DNA of 64,000 nt from JBCBRD01 sp039819785 (GCA_039819785.1 JBCBRH010000019.1:9151-73150); one strand, 5' to 3'. Counted from the stretch's first letter, positions 25,851 to 35,451 are shown. Notes: a model not told the origin generated them from the sequence alone. Program-made: numbers and translations.

Positions 25851-26443
25851 TCAAGTTGTGGGAGCATCACGTTCTGGCGCATCGAGCGGCCAGAGGTTGT
25901 CGATTGGGAAGGTGTGGACTTCGAAAGGCGGCGCGGTGACATCATCGCCCGCCTTGAATGCTGCCGTCAGCATCCACTTGCTGCCAGTTCGCTCCAGAAT
26001 TTCCAGCGTTTTGGCATCGGGATCAACGTACCAGCAATGGCCGACATCGAATTCAGCATAGATGCGAAGTTTGTTGGTTCGATCGATCCGCATGGTCGAT
26101 GGGGACAGCACCTCGCAGACCCAATCTGGCGGTGTTTCGACGTAGGCGGTGTCCGGCATTGTCGTCAGCCGCTCAAGTTTCCAGCCTGGAAGGTCGGGAA
26201 CGACGACATGGTTGCCAAGGTGGAGTTCGGGCTCGACCATGAACAACCATCCGCCTGGACCGCCACGTTTTTTTGGAAGGGACCCGTGACTTCATCGCCG
26301 ATGGAATTTGATGCAACGGTATGCCGGGGCGTGGGTCGGGGATGAGCGTGGAGTGCACCATAAAGGATCTGCCCGACCATATTGGCTGGCAGCGCTTCAA
26401 TGTCGGCGTACGTGGCAGGCGCTGGTTTCGTAAGTGTCACCAC
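25851..26443 (-). pseudogene. Uma2 family (DUF820) nuclease-like gene with a -1 frameshift
   Basis: Two overlapping frames together make one Uma2 protein. The first (from 26443, MVTLTKPAPATYADIEALP) runs to GDEVTGPFQK; the second resumes with RGGPGGWLFMVEPELHLGNH, VVVPDLPGW, PPDWVCEVLSPSTMRIDRTN and YWY-type ending HCWYVDPDAKTLEI. The family's Asp/Glu-rich nuclease core (EPEL, VPDL, VCEVLSPST, DRTNKLRIYAEFDV) is intact. The break is at a run of seven T's, 26268-26274 (A7 on the coding strand); one more A would restore the frame. Sequencing error, slippage or decay are all possible. Uma2 proteins are PD-(D/E)XK-like, of unknown role, and spread by transfer. It is convergent with rtcB and 12 nt upstream of the tatC stop side. 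Confidence 0.85.
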
Positions 26444-26454
26444 CTTCTCCTGCG

Positions 26455-27261
26455 CTAGCCGTTTTCAGCGGCGTCGCGGGCAGCGTTTTGTTTTTCGATA
26501 CGTTGGACAGCCAGGATCGAGGCTTCATAAAGCAGGACCGTCGGCATCGCCATGATGATCAGGGAAATGGCATCTGGCGGCGTCAGGATTGCACAAACCG
26601 TGGTGATTGCGACGATGGCGTAGGGACGTCCTTTGCGCAGGGTGTCAGCGCCTATCATGCCGGCTCTCGCCAACAACGTGAGGACCACGGGCAGCTGGAA
26701 CACGATACCGAAGCCGAAGATTAGCGTCATGATCAACGACAGATACTCATTCACTTTTGGCAGAAGTTCCGTCACCGCCCAGCTGTCGGCGGTGTTCAAA
26801 GACAGCCCGATCGAGAGTTGGATCAGGATCGGCATCGCGAGAAAATAGACGATGGCTGCGCCCAGGACGAAGAAGACCGGCGTCGCGACGAGGTAGGGGA
26901 TGAACGCGTTGCGCTCGTTTTTGTAGAGGCCGGGCGCGACGAACATGTAAAGCTGTGCAGCGATCACTGGAAACGAGAGGAAGGCCGCGCCGAACATCGA
27001 TAGTTTGATGTGCGTGTAGAGCTGTTCCAGGAAATGCGTCGCGATGAGTTTGACCTGTTGCTCGCCCGAGGCCCACACATAGGGCAACACCAAAACGTTG
27101 TAGATTTCCTGCGCGTAGGCGAAGCAGCCAACGAACATGACGCCGAACGCGACGAGAGCATAGATGAGCCGCTGGCGGAGCTCGATCAGATGCTCCATCA
27201 GGGGGGCTTGGCTGTCGTCGAGGCTTTCACCTTCGATGTTTGCTGGGTCTTGTACCGCCAT
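26455..27261 (-). CDS. tatC: Sec-independent translocase subunit TatC
   Basis: 268 aa, six membrane segments. The N-terminus SQAPLMEHLIELRQRLIYAL has the conserved HLIELRxR; the middle has FLEQLYTHIKLSMFGAAF and FVAPGLYKNERNAFIP, with Glu that contacts the twin-arginine signal. TatC is the signal-peptide receptor for folded Tat substrates. Its start overlaps the last base of tatB, indicating translational coupling. Confidence 0.97.
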   Translation of the reverse strand: MAVQDPANIEGESLDDSQAPLMEHLIELRQRLIYALVAFGVMFVGCFAYAQEIYNVLVLPYVWASGEQQVKLIATHFLEQLYTHIKLSMFGAAFLSFPVIAAQLYMFVAPGLYKNERNAFIPYLVATPVFFVLGAAIVYFLAMPILIQLSIGLSLNTADSWAVTELLPKVNEYLSLIMTLIFGFGIVFQLPVVLTLLARAGMIGADTLRKGRPYAIVAITTVCAILTPPDAISLIIMAMPTVLLYEASILAVQRIEKQNAARDAAENG

Positions 27262-27854
27262 TATGCGTTTGTTTTCTCAACTTGAGCAGGAGTGTCGGGC
27301 AATGACGTCTGGGTCGCGCCAGGCACTGCTGTTCCTGTAACGGAAGCCGTTTCAGCCGGCCCGTCGGGTGCTTGAACCGGTTCTGAAACACTCAGTGCAG
27401 CGGCGAGGTCTTCGGCGGTCTCTAGCGCCATTGGGTCCTTGGCTGGGGGATCTTTGGCTGGGGGATCTTTGGCCGCCAGATTTTTTGACGGTGCCGCCGT
27501 GTCCGCATCGGACGTTGCCGCCACATCACTTGACCCTGGGCTGGCCCCGTTGGGCTTTGCCTCTGACTTGATCGCCCGTTGCGCCTCGATCACGTCGTTT
27601 TCGATATCTCGTGTTGCATCACGCACCGTATTTTCGACATCGGACTTCAGACCGGAGACATCCTTACGCAGCTGGTCCAGCTCTGTTTCCTTGAGCGCCT
27701 CATCGAAATGCTGACGAAACTCGGTGGCCTGTTTTTTGATCGCGCCGACGTACTTTCCAACCGTGCGCAGAAAGACCGGCAGGTCCCTCGGGCCCACAGC
27801 CAGAAGGACAACGATCCCGATGATCAACAGTTCGCTGGTGCCGATATCGAACAT
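27261..27854 (-). CDS. tatB: Sec-independent translocase subunit TatB
   Basis: 197 aa. N-terminal membrane helix MFDIGTSELLIIGIVVLLAVGPRDLP with the conserved Gly-Pro hinge, an amphipathic helix (RTVGKYVGAIKKQATEFRQHFDEAL), then a long polar tail with repeated KDPPAKDPPAKDP. TatB forms the receptor complex with TatC. Overlaps tatC by one base. Confidence 0.95.
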   Translation of the reverse strand: MFDIGTSELLIIGIVVLLAVGPRDLPVFLRTVGKYVGAIKKQATEFRQHFDEALKETELDQLRKDVSGLKSDVENTVRDATRDIENDVIEAQRAIKSEAKPNGASPGSSDVAATSDADTAAPSKNLAAKDPPAKDPPAKDPMALETAEDLAAALSVSEPVQAPDGPAETASVTGTAVPGATQTSLPDTPAQVEKTNA

Positions 27855-28058
27855 GCGGGGTGTCGGTGCTCCGGTTCGTCTGGGTCAATCTGTTGCAACT
27901 GGTGGTGCCGTATTGCCGCCGACGGTTGACGTCTTGGTTTGGCTTGGCCCAGCCCTATCGTGTTTGCAGCTTAATTGCTGAGACTGTTTGTGAAGGTTGA
28001 GCCATGCTGCTCAACCTGCTGTAGAGCACAGGGCAGCCGCATATCTTCTGCCAACCCA

Positions 28059-28298
28059 CTAGCTGGTGCGCGTGCTCTCTTTGGTCGTCTCGCTGGTTGC
28101 CGTTGGGGCATGGTCGATTGTTTTGGTCGCGGGAGCATCCTCGGCTGGCTTGTTGGCCGGCTCGTCGTCGGCAATGCCGTGCTTGAAGCTCTTAATCCCC
28201 TTGGCGACGTCGCCCATCAGTTCGGAAATCTTGCCGCGCCCGAACAACAATACGAGCAGCAAGACGATAATCAGGATTTGCCAAACACCTGGATACAC
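28059..28298 (-). CDS. tatA: Sec-independent translocase subunit TatA
   Basis: 79 aa from GTG 28298, which has GGAGAA 5 nt upstream; the longer frame starting at 28322 would add a charged MRRKWRIP before the membrane helix, which is not typical. Helix YPGVWQILIIVLLLVLLFGRGKISELM, then the amphipathic GDVAKGIKSFKHG, then an acidic tail. TatA oligomerises to form the Tat pore. About 200 bp separate it from tatB. Confidence 0.93.
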   Translation of the reverse strand: MYPGVWQILIIVLLLVLLFGRGKISELMGDVAKGIKSFKHGIADDEPANKPAEDAPATKTIDHAPTATSETTKESTRTS

Positions 28299-28580
28299 GG
28301 GAATTCTCCATTTGCGGCGCAAGGGACGTTGCGTTTTTCACAAAACGCTGACGGTCTTGAGCCTTTTGCTTTGGACCAAGGTTTTCAGGGAAAACCACTG
28401 ACGCTGTCCCATACATGGTCGATGGGCCTTCTGATTGCAAAAAACGTGGCGTTTCAGGCACCTGCAATCTATCCGGCTGTTCGCTCGGAAGTATCGCAGA
28501 AAGTCCAACAGGCGGCAAGCGAACGCACGGTCGGACGCAAGCCATGAACCCCGACAGTATTTAAGGTTACCGCCTTGTAA

Positions 28581-29759
28581 TCAAAGCGTTTCCGACGCAT
28601 TTGCGGGGAATACGAGCACGCGATTGGTGTCGATCTCCACCGTCACGTCGCTGCCCTTGATGAGATGGGGCGCTTCGGCCACGCGAACAGACATCGGTTC
28701 ATCAAAGCCTTGAATGCCAACTTCGATGTTTGCGAGATCGCCCAGGAATTTCACATCCAGGATGCGGCCCAGGAGCTGCGGCCCGCTTGCGGCCTCCCCC
28801 TTGGCGGCAGGTGGCAAGAGCGCAATGCCACGTTCCCGGATGCCCAAGACAGCCTCCTGACCATCGGCGACGCCTGGGATGGGAAACCTGCCGATCGGCG
28901 TGTCGATCTCACCGCCACTGACTTTGAACTTGATTTCGTTGATTTCGGAGAACATTCGCGCGACGAAGAGGGCTGCTGGATGATGATAAAGCTCCTCGGC
29001 CTTGCCGACCTGCATGAGCCGTCCGCGATGCATGACGGCGATCCTGTCTCCCAGACGCATGGCCTCCTCGGGATGGTGGGTCACAATAATGCAGGTGGCG
29101 CGTGTTTCTTTGAGGAGCTTGAGCGTTTCTTCCTGCATGGCATCGCGAAGTTGCACATCCAGGCCGGAAAATGGTTCGTCCATCAACATGACAGACGGGC
29201 GTGGAACGATCGCGCGTGCCAGGGCCACGCGCTGCTGCTGACCACCCGATAGTGTGTGCGGGTAGGCATTTGCAAACTCCTGAAGCCCAACCCTGGCCAG
29301 GACGGCGAGGGCTTCGTGGCGGGCTTCCGCATAGGGAAGGGCCTGCAAACCGAACGTGATGTTGTCCAGGATCGTCAAATGCGGGAACAGTGCGAAATCC
29401 TGGAACATCAAGCCGACGCTGCGCTTTTCCGGCTCAACGAAGGTGTTGGGTCCAGCCACTTCGCGATCGTTGATCAGCATGCGTCCACTTGTCGGGCGCT
29501 CAATTCCCGATGCAATGCGCAGCAGCGTCGTTTTTCCGCAGCCAGAGGGGCCCAGCAGGCAAACGACTTCGCCCGGCTCGACGGTTAACGTCACGCCACC
29601 CAGTGCGGTCACGTCACCGAATTTGCGGCCTATGTCTTCGAAGTGAACGCGCGCCGCAAAGGTTGCGCGTGCCCGCCCCGCGGGTTCACGTGCTTCCAGG
29701 ACCGCGCCTGGTTCGCCGTCATCTGTGATCTGCTCGAGTAACCAGTGCCGGAGGCGCAA
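28581..29759 (-). CDS. ABC transporter ATPase of the Fe3+/polyamine (FbpC/PotA) type, orphan
   Basis: 392 aa. Walker A GPSGCGKTTLLR, Q-loop MFQDFALFPHLT, signature LSGGQQQRVALARAI, Walker B VMLMDEPFSGLD and the H-loop VTHHPEEAMRLGD are all present. A C-terminal beta-rich TOBE-like regulatory part (residues about 285-390, VLGIRERGIALLPP) follows. It resembles FbpC-type ATPases of ferric iron uptake, but no permease or binding protein gene lies beside it: neighbours are scpB and tatA. The N-terminal 40 residues before the ABC domain are atypical; the true start may be further in. Confidence 0.85.
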   Translation of the reverse strand: MRLRHWLLEQITDDGEPGAVLEAREPAGRARATFAARVHFEDIGRKFGDVTALGGVTLTVEPGEVVCLLGPSGCGKTTLLRIASGIERPTSGRMLINDREVAGPNTFVEPEKRSVGLMFQDFALFPHLTILDNITFGLQALPYAEARHEALAVLARVGLQEFANAYPHTLSGGQQQRVALARAIVPRPSVMLMDEPFSGLDVQLRDAMQEETLKLLKETRATCIIVTHHPEEAMRLGDRIAVMHRGRLMQVGKAEELYHHPAALFVARMFSEINEIKFKVSGGEIDTPIGRFPIPGVADGQEAVLGIRERGIALLPPAAKGEAASGPQLLGRILDVKFLGDLANIEVGIQGFDEPMSVRVAEAPHLIKGSDVTVEIDTNRVLVFPANASETL

Positions 29760-29893
29760 GGTGGGCTGTTCGCTTTTTTCTAGATGATGATGGGCGTTGC
29801 CCGATGGTGCTCTCAGCTAAAGCGCGTTCGCCCGATGCAGCACGTCATCCAGGACGTTCACGCTCCAACCGGTGTCATACTATCCAAAACCAG

Positions 29894-30910
29894 TCAACTT
29901 TCCGTTTCGGTCGGCCGGTCTGCGTCTTTCGCCGCTGACGGAATCGGCTCTGATTGATCCTGACTCATGTCTGTCGTCCGCGCCCGCTCTGGAGCGACTG
30001 ACCTGTCTTCCGTGCCACCGTCGTCGTCAGCTTCGTCTGGATCATCTGTTTCACCAAACAGGTCATCATCCTCGGCGTCTTCATCGTCGAGGGGAAGTTC
30101 ATCCGGCAGCAGTTCTGCAACATCAGTGGGCTGCGGCATGTCGAAGTTGGCGGGCATCGTGGGGTCCAGCAAGCCCGCACCTTTCAGCTCCGACAGCCCT
30201 GGCAGATCACGGATCGTATCCAGGCCGAAGTGTTCCAGGAATATGTCGGTCGTTCCGTATGTCACGGGGCGTCCGGGTGCCCGCCTGCGGCCACGCATTC
30301 GCACCCAATTCGTTTCCAGGAGGATGTCGAGCGTGCCTGATGAGGTGGAAACGCCTCGCACTTCCTCGATCTCGGCACGGGTGACGGGCTGGTGGTAGGC
30401 GATAATCGACAGTGTTTCCAAGGCCGCTTTCGACAGGCGGCGTTCGTCATGAACCTCACGCTGCAGGAGGTGGCCCAGGTCATCGGCGGTGCGGAACATC
30501 CAACGGCCTGCCACTTTCTTCAAATGGATGCCGCGTGACGCATAGGTGTCCTGGAGCTGCAAGAGCAATGCAGGGATGTCGGTCCCTTCCGGCAGGTGGG
30601 CTGCAAGTTTGCTTTCGTGCAGGGAAACGGGGCTTGCAAACAAGACCGCCTCGATGATGCGCAGGTTGTGCGTCTCGTCAGCTGAGGCTGATGGCGTTTT
30701 GGTGAGCGCACGGGCGAGTTCTTGAGCCATTTCGCGTGGGGTGGTTGGCAGATCGCCTTGCACAGGGCGTTCCGGCGCACCGGTGTCCAGCCGCTCGTCA
30801 CCCTCGGTTTCCTGGCTGTCGAGGCTTGCGCCATCCTTGCTGACCAGCTTCAAGAATGCGGGGTGTGGTGCGCTGTTTGTTTTGTCTGGCTCATCGGCGT
30901 CACCGGTCAT
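29894..30910 (-). CDS. scpB: Segregation and condensation protein ScpB
   Basis: 338 aa. The two winged-helix domains lie at about residues 85-240: NLRIIEAVLFASPVSLHESKL, LSKAALETLSIIAYHQPVTRAEIEEVRGV and WVRMRGRRRAPGRPVTYGTTD. ScpB binds ScpA-SMC to form the bacterial condensin. Long polar extensions at both ends (the C-terminal one is Asp/Glu-rich, DDEDAEDDDLFGETDDPDEA) make it longer than average. Overlaps scpA by 4 nt. Confidence 0.95.
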   Translation of the reverse strand: MTGDADEPDKTNSAPHPAFLKLVSKDGASLDSQETEGDERLDTGAPERPVQGDLPTTPREMAQELARALTKTPSASADETHNLRIIEAVLFASPVSLHESKLAAHLPEGTDIPALLLQLQDTYASRGIHLKKVAGRWMFRTADDLGHLLQREVHDERRLSKAALETLSIIAYHQPVTRAEIEEVRGVSTSSGTLDILLETNWVRMRGRRRAPGRPVTYGTTDIFLEHFGLDTIRDLPGLSELKGAGLLDPTMPANFDMPQPTDVAELLPDELPLDDEDAEDDDLFGETDDPDEADDDGGTEDRSVAPERARTTDMSQDQSEPIPSAAKDADRPTETES

Positions 30911-31857
30911 TGAGCATCGCCTTCTGCATCGTGTTCTGCATCACTTCGAGCACCCAATGATCGATCAACCTTCTGAGGGGGTTCACAGCGGCGCATATAG
31001 AGCGGCTGAAACGCGCCGTCCTGACGCAATTCCAGGTTGCCGTCGCGGGCCATTTCCAGGCTTGCGCCGAAAGAGGCTGCGCGCACAGTTTTTAGATCCT
31101 CGGGTGTTGCGAGGTAGTAATCCAGGTACTGGTCCAGTGCGACCCAATCCGTCATGGTCAATCCCACCAGGTCCTCTAACCGGTCGCGCGCCTGTTTGAT
31201 GGACCAGACTTTCCGTCTTGCAACGCTATGCCTTGATTTGGCGCTGACGCGTTTTTGGCGTTGACGCGCGTAAGCCTGCAATAGCTCGGTGAGGTCGGCG
31301 TCGTAGCGAACGGTTGTCTTCACTTCGACGGTTTCGCGCCATCCCCGGCCATATACATCGCGGTCCAATCGGGGACGCGCCATTAATTCGGCGGCACGCG
31401 CCCGCATGGCATCCAAACGCAACAGACGGAAACTCAGGCGACGGGCCATATCCTCGGCCGACAACTCTTCGCCGGTTTCGGCCTCGCGGGGAAGAAGAAG
31501 CCGGGATTTCAAAAACGCGAGCCACGCCGCCATGACCAAATAGTCGGCGGCCAATTCCAGCTGCAACCTCCTCGCGTCCGTAATGAAGGTCAGGTACTGT
31601 TCGACGATGGCCAGGATCGAGATGTTGGCCAGATCGAGCTTTTGCGTTCTGGCCAGAGCGAGCAGCACATCCAACGGCCCCTCGTATCCTTCGATATCGA
31701 CACACAACCGTTCGGTACCATCGTCATCGGGGCGTGATGTTTGAGATGCGCGTAATGGTGCCGTCCAGTCCTCACCGTCAGGCCCGGTGTTGGGCGACTT
31801 GGCAGGGCTTGCGGGTTCGCTGCCGTCGTTGCCTGTGTTTTTGGTCTTGGAGGTCAT
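30907..31857 (-). CDS. scpA: Segregation and condensation protein ScpA
   Basis: 316 aa from ATG 31857 (MTSKTKNTGN); upstream in-frame codons give a non-family leader. The kleisin block is EGYEGPLDVLLALARTQKLDLANISI, followed by ADYLVMAAWLAFLKSRLLLP. ScpA bridges the SMC heads in condensin. Its stop overlaps the scpB start, so the two are coupled; nagZ lies upstream on the same strand. Confidence 0.95.
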   Translation of the reverse strand: MTSKTKNTGNDGSEPASPAKSPNTGPDGEDWTAPLRASQTSRPDDDGTERLCVDIEGYEGPLDVLLALARTQKLDLANISILAIVEQYLTFITDARRLQLELAADYLVMAAWLAFLKSRLLLPREAETGEELSAEDMARRLSFRLLRLDAMRARAAELMARPRLDRDVYGRGWRETVEVKTTVRYDADLTELLQAYARQRQKRVSAKSRHSVARRKVWSIKQARDRLEDLVGLTMTDWVALDQYLDYYLATPEDLKTVRAASFGASLEMARDGNLELRQDGAFQPLYMRRCEPPQKVDRSLGARSDAEHDAEGDAQ

Positions 31858-32084
31858 GATCTTAGACCCAAGCCTTTCGGGCGCAAAAGTAAGGAAAATG
31901 TTGCAGCCACACTGGCGTGAGTCCGTGGCCGGTTCAAGTTTCACGGTTTTGCTTGAGAGGCGTTCCTTGGTTTTAGGGGCAAGCGCCTTGGTCGGCTGCA
32001 GCGTACATTCATGCGCAACGGCTCAGCTTTGACACGCCAGGCTCACCGACGACTAATACCTGACTTCGCAGGCCTGCACTGCGT

Positions 32085-33131
32085 TCAAGCGGTTGGATCG
32101 TGGCCTGCCGTGGGTTCGAATGTGCCCTCCTGATGCAGAAGCTCTTCCAGCTGTGCGAGTGCTGCGCCTCGGTCGAACTCCGATGCTTCCGCCGTGATGG
32201 CCAAAGCCGTTTCAAAGCGGTGTAGCGCTGTGTCGGTTAATGGCTCGCAGATGTTGGCCACCGCCTCCATTTCATCCAAGCGGCCATTGCAGTGAAGCGC
32301 GATATCGCAGCCAGCCTTCAGAGCCGCCGCAGCCCGCTCCGCGATTGTGCCGCTGAGTGCCTTCATGGACAAATCATCGGTCAGCAGCAATCCACCGAAC
32401 CCGATTTCTCCGCGGATGATCTGTTGGATCACGATCGGTGAAACGGTTGCCGGGGCATGAGGATCAATCCGAGTGTAAACAACGTGCGCGGTCATTGCCG
32501 CTGGCCAGCGGATGAGCGCGGAAAACGGCGCAAAATCCGTATCTGATAAAACTTCAGGTTCCACATCGACCACCGGTAAGGCGAGGTGACTGTCGCACTG
32601 CGCACGGCCGTGTCCTGGGATATGCTTCAGGATCGGGATAACGCCGCCTTTTCCGAGGCCGGAGGCAACGACTTCGGCAAGTCTGGTCACAGTCTTGACG
32701 TCGTCTCCGTAGGCGCGGTCACCGACGATGTCGTGTGCGCCTGGAAACCTGAGATCGGCCACGGGGGCGCAGTTCGTGTTGATGCCCAACGCGCGAAGGT
32801 CGTGTGCGGTCAGTTGCGAAATCAGGCTTGCGGTGTGGCACGCGGCTTTAGGGTTTTGCTGGAAAAGCCGTCCGTAGGCGGCGGCTGGTGGCAATGCACG
32901 ACCGGCGGGCGGTCGAAGGCGCTGGACCCGGCCGCCCTCCTCGTCGATGAGGATCAAGCTGTCCTTGCCAAGGAGGTTTGTGACGGCGTCGGTCAGGCGG
33001 CGAACCTGATCTTGGGTGTCGATATTTCGCCGAAACAAAATGACGCCGGCAGGCTGCCGAGCCAGCAGAAACGCCTGTTCGTCCGGTGTCAATTCCGGGC
33101 CGGAAAGACCAACAATCAGGTTCAATTTCAT
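32085..33131 (-). CDS. nagZ: Beta-N-acetylhexosaminidase NagZ
   Basis: 348 aa from ATG 33131 (MKLNLIVGLSGPELTPDE); an upstream ATG at 33167 is less family-like. GH3 family. Blocks: GVILFRRNI, LILIDEEGGRVQRLRP, INTNCAPVADL, GVIPILKHIPGHGRAQCDSHL with the His of the NagZ Asp-His dyad, and LLLTDDLSMKAL with the catalytic Asp. NagZ removes GlcNAc from anhydro-muropeptides in cytoplasmic peptidoglycan recycling. It lies between the SPOR gene and scpA. Confidence 0.95.
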   Translation of the reverse strand: MKLNLIVGLSGPELTPDEQAFLLARQPAGVILFRRNIDTQDQVRRLTDAVTNLLGKDSLILIDEEGGRVQRLRPPAGRALPPAAAYGRLFQQNPKAACHTASLISQLTAHDLRALGINTNCAPVADLRFPGAHDIVGDRAYGDDVKTVTRLAEVVASGLGKGGVIPILKHIPGHGRAQCDSHLALPVVDVEPEVLSDTDFAPFSALIRWPAAMTAHVVYTRIDPHAPATVSPIVIQQIIRGEIGFGGLLLTDDLSMKALSGTIAERAAAALKAGCDIALHCNGRLDEMEAVANICEPLTDTALHRFETALAITAEASEFDRGAALAQLEELLHQEGTFEPTAGHDPTA

Positions 33132-33204
33132 CGCAGGCAGCACGCGGTCTGGCATCCGGGGATGCAACGCCAGGCCGGAAGTTGCATATGGACTAGGTTC
33201 AGGA

Positions 33205-35451
33205 TCAGTAGGCTGTCACCCAGCATCCAGAATACCCAGCCTGTTTCAGGCTGCTGCAAAGACCAGCAGCACTTTCACGCGAGCCCGGCGGGCCGATCAT
33301 TAGGCGATGGTAGGCGCCCCGCGAACCCAAATTGGCTTCTTGCACGTCGGGCGTTTTGCCATTCAGGACAGCACTGTAGTTCTGCTGAAGGTCTGCAAAG
33401 CGTGTCAGGGCTTCCATGCGGCTGGTCGACGATTTCGGCACGGATGCCAGCACGACTACGTAGCCGGGGGATGTGCCGGAAGACCGGCTTGCCGGAGCGG
33501 CACTTCTGGTGGAGCCGGTGATCGCACCAACACCAGAGGGCGCGGGTGCGGGCCTGACTGTTGAGACGGCCACGCGGCTCAATGCCGATTGTGGAACTGT
33601 GCCTTTGCGATCGGGGGCCAGCACCGTAACGGAGCGTCCCGTGACGGGGTTGATGACCCGTGTGGCGTTTGCCGAACCTGACGACGACAGCGACTGAGGT
33701 CGTGGAGATGCTGAAGCCGACGTGGACGAATTGTAGGTGTTGATCCCAGCAACGGCCGAAGTCCCAGCCGTGGCTCTTGCAGTCACCGTCTGACGGGGCG
33801 GAGACGGGTTATTGCCGCTGGGCGGCCTGATAATGCGAGGCGAGGCTGAGCGCGACGGGCTGAGCGGGTCTGATGTTCTCGGCGACGTGTTGACGTTTGC
33901 AGCTCTGACCGAAGTCGTGCCGCCACCCAGTGGGCCAACGACGCTGAGACCGGGAATTGCAACCGCAGGTGAGGCTGGTGCTGGATACGACGGTGTGACG
34001 GCTGGACGTTGATCGCGAACGGCGCCATCCCGACCAATGACGATGGTCGATACTTTGCGTGCACCGTTTGCGTCGCGCGCGGCCACCTGCTGGGAGCCAG
34101 CGCGAGATGTGCCGCTTGAGCCGCCGCCGAGGCGATCCATCATCTTCGAGTCCGTATGTGAGAACTGTCGTCCGCCGGGCTCACTCGGGCGCACTTTCGT
34201 TGGGCCGCCCTGGCCCTTTACGACGGGCGGCTGACCGGCGACCTGCTGACCGCCGCCGCCGAAGAACGACTTGTAACCGTAAGCGAGGCCGCCACCGACA
34301 ACGATGGCTCCAACCAGGGCCCCGGCAATCATCACCATCCGTCCGGATGTCGAGCGCTGAGGCACATCTCCGTAGTCGTCTTCATCATCGTCATAGCCGG
34401 CATCCAGAGCGGTGCCTGCGGCGTGGGCTACCGGCGCGTTTTGGAGGCCTGGATCAAGTGCGAATCCCGGCTGGCCAGCGGTGGCATAGGGGTCGGCTGG
34501 GTCGCCCGCGTATGCTTGCGCGCCAAAACCCTGGTCTGCATAGCCCGGAGGCGAGTCGTAGCTGCTGGCACCGTAGTTGGCGTTCGGTTCGGGGTAGCCG
34601 TTTGGTGGCTCCGCGTACCCGTTTGGCGTTGTCGCAAAGTCGCCGTACGGACCGGTTGCCGGCGGTGTCTGGTAGGCATGCGCAGCGGCATAGTCGCTAC
34701 CAACGTCGGCCGGGTAATGTGCCGGGTTGGCATGTGCGGGGTAGCCAGGCGCCTGACCAACTGCGGATGGATCAGCCCCATGTTGGCCATTCCCAGCTGG
34801 CGCGCCAGCGGCCTGGTTTGCAAACCAATCGTCATAGTTTGCCCCGCGTAGGCTTGCCGCGCCTGCGCCCGCTGGATCGTTGCCGTTTGGCGGGCGTGGT
34901 GCAGCGGCTGGGTCAAAGGGCGCAAATTGCGGCGTCACACCTGCTGGATGGGCCTCTGATGGATGAGATTGGCCTGGATAACCTTGTGCTGGATAATCCT
35001 GTGCGGGATAGGGCTGTCCGGGGGTTGACTGAGCCTGGCCGTGAGCCTGGCCGTGAACTTGGCCGTCAGCGGGGTCAAAAGCCTGCTGACGGGCGTCATA
35101 CTCGGGATGCCCGTACCCAGGATGCTGTTGACCAGCGGTCAGGTTGGGATCATGCGCAAAGCGTGGATCGGGTTCCCGATACCCGTTGCCTGGATAGGCT
35201 TGGTTATCAGGGTAAGCTTGAGAACCGGGATAGCCCTGGGCATTTGGGTAGCCGTGAGACTGCGGATGAACCGGTGCTTGCGGGTGAACTGGGGCATGCT
35301 GCGGGTGCTGGTAGCTTGCCAGATGCGGATCTGCTGCGTGAGTGCCAACTTGCTGGCCGGCTGGCCACGCCTGCTGATTGGCCTGGTCATGGTCACTGGG
35401 AACGGGGTTGAAACCCGGCTCATTCCCGCGTGGTCCATTCGATCGCGCCAT
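33205..35451 (-). CDS. SPOR-domain protein with a long low-complexity N-terminus
   Basis: 748 aa. Residues 1-365 are low complexity, rich in Gln, Pro, Tyr, Gly, Ala and His, with decayed repeats around the core YPxxQ/GYP (for example GYPGSQAYPDNQAYPGN). One membrane helix lies at about 370-392 (GRMVMIAGALVGAIVVGGGLAY). After a Ser/Thr/Pro-rich linker a SPOR domain (about 665-748, YVVVLASVPKSSTSRMEALT to GYSGCWVTAY) binds septal denuded glycan. The long region precedes the helix and so should be cytoplasmic. The gene sits between argS and nagZ, the usual Rhizobiales place. Probable divisome protein. Confidence 0.85.
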   Translation of the reverse strand: MARSNGPRGNEPGFNPVPSDHDQANQQAWPAGQQVGTHAADPHLASYQHPQHAPVHPQAPVHPQSHGYPNAQGYPGSQAYPDNQAYPGNGYREPDPRFAHDPNLTAGQQHPGYGHPEYDARQQAFDPADGQVHGQAHGQAQSTPGQPYPAQDYPAQGYPGQSHPSEAHPAGVTPQFAPFDPAAAPRPPNGNDPAGAGAASLRGANYDDWFANQAAGAPAGNGQHGADPSAVGQAPGYPAHANPAHYPADVGSDYAAAHAYQTPPATGPYGDFATTPNGYAEPPNGYPEPNANYGASSYDSPPGYADQGFGAQAYAGDPADPYATAGQPGFALDPGLQNAPVAHAAGTALDAGYDDDEDDYGDVPQRSTSGRMVMIAGALVGAIVVGGGLAYGYKSFFGGGGQQVAGQPPVVKGQGGPTKVRPSEPGGRQFSHTDSKMMDRLGGGSSGTSRAGSQQVAARDANGARKVSTIVIGRDGAVRDQRPAVTPSYPAPASPAVAIPGLSVVGPLGGGTTSVRAANVNTSPRTSDPLSPSRSASPRIIRPPSGNNPSPPRQTVTARATAGTSAVAGINTYNSSTSASASPRPQSLSSSGSANATRVINPVTGRSVTVLAPDRKGTVPQSALSRVAVSTVRPAPAPSGVGAITGSTRSAAPASRSSGTSPGYVVVLASVPKSSTSRMEALTRFADLQQNYSAVLNGKTPDVQEANLGSRGAYHRLMIGPPGSRESAAGLCSSLKQAGYSGCWVTAY

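Noticed and set aside
34059..35411. Plus-strand 450-codon frame opposite the SPOR gene
   Set aside because: It is antisense to low-complexity coding sequence; the Arg/His/Leu-rich product has no domain and the minus-strand gene has a membrane helix and a SPOR domain.
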